From: Sapria himalayana
Lineage: Eukaryota > Streptophyta > Magnoliopsida > Malpighiales > Rafflesiaceae
NCBI GenBank assembly: GCA_029783825.1
Contig: JAREIK010001333.1
Coordinates: 1,285,090-1,349,089, forward strand
DNA: 64,000 nucleotides
Direction: 5' to 3'
The notes beneath the pieces were generated by a model that made no database searches, had not been told where the DNA came from, and saw nothing but the letters and a program-made list of their open reading frames with translations. This document shows positions 59,001 to 64,000 of the stretch, piece after piece. The position numbers and the translations under genes were made by a program. The stretch's first letter is position 1. The number at the start of each line of letters is the position of its first letter.

Positions 59001-62000
59001 CAACGGGCCAGTCGCAGCACGACTAACATGATTTCGGGTAGACTCGTGCCTAACGTGATGGGTTGCTTTGGGTCATGTTGGTTTTGTGGGCAGAGCATCA
59101 CACCGCCGCAAGGACATGCACCATTTACCGGTCACTGCTACCGCCACCACACACCGACGATCATACACGAGTCGCTGTTCACCCACCCGTGCCAGATAGG
59201 TTCGGGTGACTCGTGACCCATTCCTATTCCTGGCTCACGGCCACCCTGCCGGTGTACCATGCCGACATGCCAAGCACGTGGGTCAAGCCTGGCCCGACAT
59301 GAGGAATGGCAACCTCTGGTAAAGCACGACACGAGCCATGCCTTGGGCAAGCACGGCCCAGGTCTAGGCACGGTTCCGGACCGCTCCATGCAGGGCCGGC
59401 CACAATTTAGTCGAGCCGTTTTTCTTGTCGTGCGGTGCTTGTGTCAAGCTCGGGTAGAGGTGTCAAACGGGCCGGCCCGTTTTATAAGGCCACGATCGTG
59501 CTACCGTGCCCGGCCCGGCCCGGTTTAAAAATAGCCGGGCCCGGCCTGGCCGTACAGGCCAGGGCAGACGGCAGAGGCTAACCCGAGCGCGAAGAAATCG
59601 TGACGCGTGACGCACCCCGGCACGGTTTAAAAACGTGCCGGGCCGGCCTAGGCACGGCTGAACCGTGCCTCATGCCGTCCCGGCCCGTTTGATACCTCTA
59701 AGCTCGGGCTGTCCGGCCCACTTGACGCCAAATTTTTTCTTGAAATATTCATTAGGCAACTTTGTTGCTATTGATCTAATTTTTTTTGGAACAAGATTAT
59801 AGATTGCGAGAAATCCAATCCTGACTCTGTTAATGTGTGATTATCACGGTAAACTATGGTTGAGCTGAAAATTAAAATTTCAATCTCGTAGAAAGATGAA
59901 CTCGGAAAAAATTATAATACTTAGTTTGTGCTAAATATTATATCTAGTGCACGGGGCTCCCGCGTAGCGTGAGATAAGAGCGAGGTTGATATCTTGACGA
60001 TCTCGTCTCTGAAAATCAAAGTGATTGTGTCTGATGAGTCTTGAATTCGAGATCTGAGTGAGGTGCCAAGTAGAGGTGTCAAACGGGCCGGGCCGGCCCG
60101 ACCCTTTTTTTTGAGCACGAGCGTGCCTACATGCCGGGCCAGGCACGGCACGGTTTAAAATAGCCGGGCCCGGCACGGCTTGCAGGCATGGCGAGCCATG
60201 CCTTGCCTGGCCCGCTCGGGCTGGTTTGTCCGTACGGTTCAAAATTCGGGGGACCGTGGGTCGGGTCGAATCAGACCCGACCCACGGTCTTTTTTGCGGG
60301 AGGTGCCATTGCGGGGTCAGGCTCAAGGGACACCCGACATGGGACAAACCCATGCCGGTGTGCCGTGCCACAGGCCGAACCGTGCCAGGCCAGGCACGAC
60401 ACGGCTCGTGCCTAAACCGGGCACGGGATTTTCCCGTGCCGGGCCAGCCCAGTTGACACCTCTAGTGCCAAGCAGGCCTGGTGGCTCAGGCACAACCCGA
60501 CGGACCGCCTAAAATAGCAGCCCTTGGCTCGGAATGGCACATCTCATCGCACCAAGAAGTGATCTCTGACAGGCTCCGATGTGCAGGTTTGACAAAAGAA
60601 TCACCGATTTCGCAGAAGCCAAGTTCAAGAGAGACGGCATCGATGTAAAGCTGGGCTCGATGGTTGTGAAAGTGTCTGATAAAGAAATTTCTACCAAGGA
60701 GAGAGGAACCGCAGAAATTGCTTCTATACCGTATGGGATGGTTGTCTGGTCCACCGGGATCGGAACTCATCCCGTCATAAAAGATTACATGAATCAAGTT
60801 GGTCAGGTTCGTCCTCTAATCGATGCTTGCGGGAGTGCTGCATCAGCCCGGGTTTATTCTCAGCGTGCTACGACTTCTTTTTTTTTATATCACGAGTATG
60901 GCAGACACGCGGAGGTGGGTGCACTCCCCTGCGACCATGCTTATAATTGTTGATACGTGTCTTGTTCACTGGCCACAGGCGAACAGGCGCGCTCTAGCCA
61001 CGGATGAATGGCTTCGAGTTGACGGATGCAGCAGCACATACGCGCTCGGTGATTGCGCAACTGTCAACCAAAGAAAAGTCATGGTACACGTTCCTCTTTT
61101 ACAATTTCACCGTCTCTAAAAGTTCCCACAGTGGGTGATTCATCAGCTTGACGTAAAAAATAACTCTCTGTGGCGATGCTCGGGAATTATCGATGTTCTT
61201 ATCTCGTACCATGTCGCGTGTTTTTCACGTGATGGAATGGGAAATACCATGTGTAGATTACGAAAATTATTATATGAGATATGTTAGGGTTTGCTGAATT
61301 GGGAGAGAGGGTGAGGGAGGGAGAGATAGAGGGAAAGGAGAGAGTGAGAGAGAGAGAGAGAGGGAAAGGAGAGAGAGGAGAGAGAGGGAAAGGAGAGAGA
61401 GGAGAGAGGGGAAGGAGAGAGGAGAGAGAGGGAAGGAGAGAGAGAGAGGGAAAGGAGAGAGGGAGAGGGAAAGGAGAGAGAGAGAGAGAGGAGGGAGAGA
61501 GAGAGAGAGGGAAAGGAGAGAGAGAGAGAGGGAAAGGAGAGAGAGAGAGAGAGAGGAAGAAAATAGGAATATATATATTTTTTTATTTTGGAAAATATTA
61601 ATATAACAAATATATCATAAACTAGAGGTGTCAAATGGGCGGGCTAGCCCGGCCCGGCAAGAGGCACGACATGGATCGGCAGGGCACTCTATAGTGACGT
61701 GCTTGGGCCTGCCCTCCCAAGAACCGTGCAGTGCCAGGCATGGCACTCCAGCCTGATTGGGCTTGGAAAACTTGGCTCGACACGGCCCATTTGATACTTT
61801 TATCACAAACATATAACTTAGAGGAGAGGAAGGGAAAATTGAGATCGTGTAAGTATTTTCATGAAGATATCTGTAATTTGCTTATTAATAAATATGTTTG
61901 TGGTAGTTATATAATTATCTTAGATTTTTTTTTAAAAAAATGAAATTATAATGTATTTTGATATAGTAATAAAATTAGTAGTAATATGTTGGAGGTTTCA

Positions 62001-63228
62001 AATGGGCCGGGGGGCTAGGGCACGGCCCGTGGCACGACATGGTCCGGAACAGTGCCTGGTCGTGGACTGTGCCGCTCCCCGTGTGCTTGCGGACCTAGGA
62101 TCGGCTATGCTTCACAGGTCAAGTCTCGTCGGGTGACCGTCTGATGGAGTGAGTTTTTTTTTTTTTTTTTTTTTTTAAATTTTGCTTAATCCGGATCTTG
62201 TTTATGTGGCTGATTACAATTGACCAGTCACAGTCACATAAGTTGGCTACTCATTATGTTTTCATGCAATAGAAATTCGACAATGACGGTCCAGCGTGGC
62301 TCTGCATTATGCGGGCCAACCATATCATATTGAGCATGTCGGCTAGTTCTCTTTCTCTCTCTTCTCTCTTTCACCCTTTCTGTCATACTCTCTCTCTCTC
62401 ACTGACACTCGCTCACTCTCACTCTCTCATTCTCTCAATTTTTTCCATTTTATTTCTATCACACACACAGACTCTCTCTCCCTCCCTCCCTCCCTCTCTT
62501 TCTCACTCTCTCCCATTCTCTCTTTCTCACTCTCTCCCGCTCTCTCTTTCTCACCCTCTCCCGCTCTCTCTTTCTCACTCTCTCCTGCTCTCTTTTTCTC
62601 ACTCTCTCCGCTCTCTCTTTCTCACTCTCTCCCGCTCTCTCTTTCTCACACACACTCTCTCTCACACACACACACTCACTCATACTCTCTCTCTATCACA
62701 CACACACACACACTCTCTCTCTCTTTCTCTTTATCTCACACACACACACACTCATACTCTCTCTTTCTCACACACACACACACACTCTCTCTCTCTCTTT
62801 ATCTCACACACACACTCATACTCTCTCTCTATCACACACACACACACACTCTCTCTCTCTCTCTTTATCTCACACACACACTCATACTCTCTCTCTATCA
62901 CACACACACACACACTCTCTCTCTCTCTTTATCTCACACACACACTCATACTCTCTCTCTATCACACACACACACACACACTCATACTCTCTCTCTATCA
63001 CACACACACACTCTCTCTCTCTCTCTATCTCACACATACACACACTCTCCCTCTCTCTCTCTCTCTCGCTCTCACAACTCTCTCTCTCTCTCTCTCTCGC
63101 TCTCACAACTCTCTCTCTCTCTCTCTCGCTCTCACAACTCTCTCTCTCTCTCTCGCTCACTCCCTCTCTCTCGCTCACTCACTCCCTCCCTCTCTCTCGC
63201 TCTCACACTCCCTCTCACTCACTCCCCC

Positions 63229-63275
<47 letters not shown>

Positions 63276-63930
63276 CCATTTCTCTTTCTCACTCACACAC
63301 ACACTCTCACTCACTCTCACCCACACTCTCTCTCACCCACCCACCCTCACTCACTCACTCTCTCTCTCTCTCAGGAAGATATCTCAGCAATATTCAAGAA
63401 GGCGGACAAAGACAAATCTGGAACACTGACAGCTAAAGAATTTCAGGAAGCCATTGATGACATATGTGAAAGATATCCTCAGGTGGATCTTTATTTGAAG
63501 AAGAAGAAGCTGCGAAATGTTGTCGACCTCTTGCAGGAAGCCAAAAAGAAGAATAAAACCGAGTTGATTGAGCTCGACATCGAGGAGTTCAAGACTGCTC
63601 TCTCCCAAGTAGACTCTCAGATGAAGAACCTGCCGGCAACTGCCCAGGCACGTGTTTTTTTTTTCTTTTCTTTTCCATAGGCAAATTGTGCAACGTTTAT
63701 GTGTGTGTGTGTGTGTGTGTGTGAGTGAGTGAGTGTGTGTGTGTGTGTATTTTTAATTTTTATTTGGATTAAAAAATATATTTAATTTGTTGTTCTTTTT
63801 CTATCCAGGTTGCAGCACAACAGGGTGCTTACCTTGCGGATTGCTTCAACCGCATGGAGAAGGCCGAAAAGTATCCTGAAGGGCCTCTGAGATACAGGGG
63901 AGAAGGTCGCCACCGGTTTCGTCCCTTCAG
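47835..63930 (+). CDS. external alternative NAD(P)H-ubiquinone oxidoreductase (NDB type, EF-hand), 3' end beyond the window
   Basis: Exons: 47835-47923, 50076-50346, 58114-58320, 58448-58698, 60587-60806, 60979-61083, 63375-63647, 63809-63930, all in phase; the last coding exon lies outside. Type II NADH dehydrogenase that passes electrons from cytosolic NAD(P)H to ubiquinone at the outer face of the inner mitochondrial membrane without pumping protons. Visible: an Arg-rich presequence, FAD-binding GTGWAG (63-68), the family block YFAFTPLLPS, NAD(P)-binding GGGPTG (228-233), GDCA (370-373) and an EF-hand loop DKDKSGTLTAKE (392-403). Residue 265 after the second Rossmann strand is Glu (ITLLEA), which in this family goes with NADH rather than NADPH use. 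About 512 residues are seen of roughly 575. Calcium regulation is inferred from the intact EF-hand. Confidence 0.95.
48336..48702 (+). mobile_element. MITE, left member of an inverted pair
   Basis: Bounded by TGAACTCTAACGTGAGTTGC and, at the right, GCACCTCCCGTTGGAGTTG, which are inverted repeats of each other. It aligns throughout, in reverse complement, with 48753-49079 (shared GACACCCCTAAACAATAATT-type and CATCCTCTCTTTTCTCTCTC blocks). Non-coding. Superfamily not assigned because no clear target duplication is seen. Confidence 0.75.
48753..49079 (-). mobile_element. MITE, right member of the inverted pair
   Basis: Begins GCAACTCCAACAGGAGGTGC and ends GTAACTCCCATTGGAGTTG. It is the same element as 48336-48702 in opposite orientation, separated by about 50 bp. 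Together they form an inverted repeat of roughly 330-370-bp arms. Confidence 0.75.
49583..49617. repeat. (TG)n microsatellite
   Basis: About 17 TG dinucleotides ending GTGCAGGTG in intron 1 of NDB. Confidence 0.9.
50017..50047. repeat. (CT)n microsatellite serving as polypyrimidine tract
   Basis: About 15 CT dinucleotides 28 bp upstream of the exon 2 acceptor. Confidence 0.85.
50076..50346 (+). CDS. NDB exon 2 (FAD-binding Rossmann motif)
   Basis: Acceptor GGTTGCAG preceded by (CT)n. Encodes GASMVAYAEASSS, a basic KKKK, VVVLGTGWAGTSFLKNLN, SYDVQVISPRNYFAFTPLLP and GTVEARSIVEPIRKIVRK. The donor is AAG|GTAATA. Confidence 0.95.
50748..51330. mobile_element. GGCGCGC-type hAT-like element
   Basis: Left end TTTTAAAATGCGCAAGACGC, right end CGCCTTAAGCGCGCCTTT, imperfect inverted repeats. 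AAGGCACAAAGG occurs near the left end and TTGTGCCTTGAG near the right. CATAG flanks both sides. No ORF. Confidence 0.55.
50800..50995. repeat. ATATCGG-rich repeat nested in the GGCGCGC-type element
   Basis: GGATATATCGG and GATATATCGGTG recur about eight times. The two ends (ATTAAAATATCGATTTTTAC left, ATAAATTTTTATCAT right) are roughly inverted, so this may itself be a small DNA transposon. Confidence 0.55.
51560..51720 (+). repeat. SINE-like repeat copy (sense orientation)
   Basis: GACTTATCAGACATAATTTT, TTTTCAGCAGTAATATTATC and AGTCTTGTGTACTGGATATG are reverse-complement blocks of the dispersed repeat. Confidence 0.4.
51872..52243 (+). mobile_element. TRIM-like miniature LTR retrotransposon (372 bp)
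   Basis: Two direct repeats, 51872-52037 and 52077-52243, both starting TGTTGTGAT and ending TTTATAACA / TTTATAATA, share CATGAAGCTTGCCTGAAGTT- and ACAATATCTGGTGGGTG-type blocks end to end. Only 39 bp separate them. Those begin TGTTATCAACAC, close to the initiator-Met tRNA primer-binding consensus, right after the left repeat, and include GGGGGTGG near the right one as a polypurine tract. Flanks ATGTT / ATGAT match 4 of 5. It has no coding capacity, as expected for TRIM/SMART elements; TTTATAAG could be the LTR TATA box. Confidence 0.78.
53385..53565 (+). repeat. SINE-like repeat copy (sense orientation)
   Basis: GAGATCATGTCTTGATACGA, CATTGTCCAAATGTGATAGG, TTCTTTTAGATTTCTCGTTA and AGTTGTGTATTAAGTATAAT correspond to reverse-complement blocks of the repeat. 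Confidence 0.45.
54075..54485. mobile_element. decayed GC-rich hAT-like block
   Basis: AATGTCAAATGGGTTGTGCT resembles a mutated family-1 left end, followed by GCACGGCTAGCGGC- and GGCACTTGGGCTGGTACGAC-type sequence. No right end found. Confidence 0.4.
55080..55905 (-). pseudogene. Copia reverse transcriptase relic in two direct copies
   Basis: The minus strand of 55792-55570 reads YRGCLYGAVTQISNSTIKE, then SLMCLEDFSLFFKGAKIAS and LILLIAYVDNIFIT, matching the Copia order LYGLKQSPRxW...DHSLFxK...YVDD. The YVDD box is YVDN here. A second, more decayed copy of the same ~330 bp lies at 55100-55440 in the same orientation. Inactive. Confidence 0.65.
56013..56923. mobile_element. family-2 hAT-like element, copy 4 (911 bp)
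   Basis: Ends CAGGGAAGCGCGGACATGG and CCGTGATTCTTAG. Perfect target duplication GTTAAGAC at 56005-56012 and 56924-56931. It contains GATATGCCATGTGGCGTATC-type motifs, a long 27-bp minisatellite (56230-56575) and an AT-rich right part. Non-coding. Confidence 0.92.
56230..56575. repeat. 27-bp minisatellite in family-2 copy 4
   Basis: About twelve units of GGCGGGCAGGAATTGAGAGG plus GGAGGTA type; the last five (56440-56570) are almost identical. Longer than in the other three copies. Confidence 0.9.
57116..58075 (-). repeat. ~176-bp tandem array of the SINE-like repeat, six units
   Basis: Units begin near 57116, 57291, 57469, 57645, 57820 and 57948 (fifth shortened), each AAGAGATRTTAATATCTTGA, TAGTCTTGAATTCGAGACTT, GATACTTGTTATTGTATTTC, TTGGTAAAAATTACC, and CTAATACACAAGGCTTCTGC. 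The same sequence occurs singly elsewhere in the window. On the minus strand AAGTCTCGAATTCAAGAC is the box B-like part. The array ends 38 bp before NDB exon 3. Confidence 0.85.
58114..58320 (+). CDS. NDB exon 3
   Basis: 69 codons, KKVDVCFWEAECTKIDSDNK through EYDYLVIAMGARPNTF to HCNFLK. YDYLVIAxGA is a conserved flavoprotein segment. The acceptor is GGCTCAG and the donor AAG|GTATTT. It begins 38 bp after the 176-bp tandem array. Confidence 0.95.
58448..58698 (+). CDS. NDB exon 4 (NADH-binding motif)
   Basis: EVEDAQHIRRTVIDSFEKAC, then HFVVVGGGPTGVEFAAELHD and VKITLLEAADHILNM. The GGGPTG dinucleotide fold and Glu 265 lie here. The donor AT|GTGAGT splits the Met codon. Confidence 0.95.
58720..59454. 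mobile_element. old GC-rich DNA-transposon block in NDB intron 4
   Basis: Contains a direct duplication: GACTCGTGCCTAACATGCCG and GACTCGTGCCTAACGTGATG, both followed by a TTTTGTGGGCAG block and CACACTGATGATCA / CACACCGACGATCA. It resembles 40085-40345 and continues after the nested element (59701-59735, GGCCCACTTGACGCC). The original ends are not resolved. Confidence 0.55.
59455..59700. mobile_element. family-1 hAT miniature element (246 bp), nested
   Basis: Ends TAGAGGTGTCAAACGGGCC and CCGTTTGATACCTCTA. Perfect target duplication AGCTCGGG at 59447-59454 and 59701-59708. Inserted into the older block 58720-59735. Confidence 0.93.
59932..60070 (-). repeat. SINE-like repeat copy (interrupted)
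   Basis: TATCTAGTGCACGGGGCTCC, GGTTGATATCTTGACGATCT, ATCAAAGTGATTGTGTCTGA and GAGTCTTGAATTCGAGATCT. It is the most complete single copy and is cut by the family-1 element at 60071. Confidence 0.6.
60071..60464. mobile_element. family-1 hAT miniature element (394 bp)
   Basis: Ends TAGAGGTGTCAAACGGGCC and CCAGTTGACACCTCTA-like (CCCAGTTGACACCTCTA). Perfect target duplication GTGCCAAG at 60063-60070 and 60465-60472. It contains a perfect 16-bp-arm hairpin (60252-60289). Confidence 0.94.
60252..60289. repeat. perfect hairpin inside the family-1 element
   Basis: GACCGTGGGTCGGGTC, six-base loop GAATCA, then the exact reverse complement, followed by TTTTTTGCGGG. The module also occurs, less perfect, near 36010-36050 and 42979-43015. 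Confidence 0.9.
60587..60806 (+). CDS. NDB exon 5
   Basis: FDKRITDFAEAKFKRDGIDV, KLGSMVVKVSDKEIS and IPYGMVVWSTGIGTHPVIKD. The first base completes Met (DHILNM-FDKRI). The acceptor GTGCAG lies about 120 bp after a family-1 hAT copy. Confidence 0.95.
60979..61083 (+). CDS. NDB exon 6
   Basis: 35 codons, ANRRALATDEWLRVDGC to YALGDCATVNQRKVM. YALGDCA is the second FAD-contacting motif of the family. The donor is ATG|GTACAC. Confidence 0.95.
61296..61557. repeat. (GA)n-rich purine tract
   Basis: GAGAGA and GGGAAAGGAGAGAG motifs make an almost pure purine + strand for about 260 bp, with a higher-order unit GAGAGGGAAAGGAGAGAG. Confidence 0.9.
61623..61802. mobile_element. family-1 hAT miniature element (180 bp)
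   Basis: Ends TAGAGGTGTCAAATGGGC and CCCATTTGATACTTTTA. Flanks TCATAAAC (61615-61622) and TCACAAAC (61803-61810) match 7 of 8. The shortest bounded copy in the window. Confidence 0.88.
61990..62140. mobile_element. truncated family-1 hAT end
   Basis: GTTGGAGGTTTCAAATGGGC followed by GGGGGGCTAGGGCACGG; no right terminus. A T run (about 62154-62175) follows. Confidence 0.5.
62340..63373. repeat. CT/CA mega-microsatellite abutting an exon
   Basis: About 1 kb of CTCTCTCT, ACACACAC and CTCACT motifs with a higher-order unit (ATACTCTCTCTCTATCACAC, then CACACACTCTCTCTCTCT) repeated several times. It runs directly into the acceptor TCTCTCAG of NDB exon 7. Long ORFs in this tract (62309-63436 on +, others on -) are repeat translations. 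Confidence 0.95.
63375..63647 (+). CDS. NDB exon 7 (EF-hand)
   Basis: EDISAIFKKADKDKSGTLTA and KEFQEAIDDICERYPQV, then the helical part to QMKNLPATAQ. The EF-hand loop has D, D, S, T and the closing E at canonical positions. The acceptor follows a kilobase of CT/CA repeats. The 3' boundary CAG|GCACGT is a GC donor. Confidence 0.93.
63648..63808 (+). other. GC-AG intron (NDB intron 7)
   Basis: Donor CAG|GCACGT and acceptor TATCCAG. With GC as donor, PATAQ joins VAAQQGAYLA without a gap, as in the family. The next GT (63652) would shift the frame. A (GT)n run fills the middle (63702-63748). Confidence 0.85.
63809..63930 (+). CDS. NDB exon 8 (partial gene end)
   Basis: VAAQQGAYLADCFNRMEKAE, KYPEGPLRYRGEGRHRFRPF, then donor AG|GTATGT in phase 2. 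The remaining ~65 residues, normally including the hydrophobic C-terminal membrane part, are outside the window. Confidence 0.93.
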
Positions 63931-64000
63931 GTATGTTCCCCCCCGGCTTCACTTGTGCCGACCGATGACTGTCATTTTGGGCCTGGCCCAGCCCAGCCCA
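63931..64000 (+). other. start of NDB intron 8, cut by window edge
   Basis: The donor GTATGT is followed by a GGCCTGGCCCAGCCCAGCCC-type end, perhaps another GC-rich hAT copy. Too short to assign. Confidence 0.5.

Larger units (their letters stand above)
61084..63374 (+). other. intron 6 of NDB (2.3 kb), mostly simple sequence
   Basis: Holds a GA-rich tract (61296-61557), an intact family-1 element (61623-61802), a truncated family-1 end (61990-62140) and a CT/CA tract of about 1 kb up to the acceptor. Confidence 0.85.

Noticed and set aside
60252..60300. Rho-independent terminator-like hairpin with T run
   Set aside because: The window is plant nuclear DNA; the structure is part of a transposon family and sits in an intron.
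62309..63436. Longest ORF in the window (375 codons)
   Set aside because: It translates CT/CA simple sequence into Leu/Ser/His/Thr repeats and overlaps a real exon in a different frame.
1..64000. A bacterial-type defence system, gene cluster or viral insertion as the 'exciting system'
   Set aside because: No such proteins, operon structure or viral replication genes are visible on either strand; only plant genes and transposons are supported.

Overview
This is a plant nuclear chromosome segment. The coding parts are short exons with GT-AG introns (one GC-AG), and the background is very AT-rich and crowded with transposon remains. The proteins are typical of flowering plants: a plant hnRNP U-like SPRY/P-loop protein and an external mitochondrial type II NAD(P)H dehydrogenase (NDB) with an EF-hand. 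A monocot is possible, but nothing here proves it. All genes I can support lie on the + strand.

Layout. (1) 1-2640 is upstream, non-coding and very T/A-rich. (2) 2875-43789 is one large gene for an hnRNP U-like protein. I model nine coding exons with about 2 kb of CDS spread over about 41 kb. Intron 1 (19.5 kb), intron 4 (12.5 kb) and intron 8 (4.7 kb) are filled with hAT relics, hAT-derived miniature elements, Copia relics and LTR pieces. Exon 8 carries a 1-base frameshift. (3) 44121-44885 is an uninterrupted ORF for an acidic, Ser-rich protein of unknown function. (4) 44886-47700 is intergenic, with tandem repeats and GC-rich hAT pieces. (5) 47835-63930 and on past the window edge is the NDB gene. 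Eight exons are visible and the last coding part is missing. Its introns hold a 373-bp TRIM-like retrotransposon, an inverted pair of MITEs, a ~176-bp tandem array, a Copia relic, several hAT miniatures and more than 1 kb of simple sequence.

Transposons dominate the window. Two non-autonomous hAT-type families could be delimited by 8-bp target duplications. Family 1 has ends like TAGAGGTGTCAA with a GGGCCGGGCC-rich interior; nine copies could be bounded, and one still encodes a deleted BED/hAT transposase. Family 2 has ends like CTAAGAAGCACGG; four copies carry CACGTGGCGTATCGGA motifs and an internal GC-rich block that is a 27-bp minisatellite in three of them. A third type (GAGCTCGTTTAGA-rich, 1062 bp) occurs once. 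Nearly all intact copies lie in introns, and several sit inside older hAT relics.

The two recognisable genes are functionally unrelated (RNA-binding/nuclear versus respiratory chain bypass), and nothing suggests an operon-like link. I found no convincing new biological system. The most useful results are the two exon-level gene models, the frameshift, the GC-AG intron, the miniature TRIM and the delimited transposon families.
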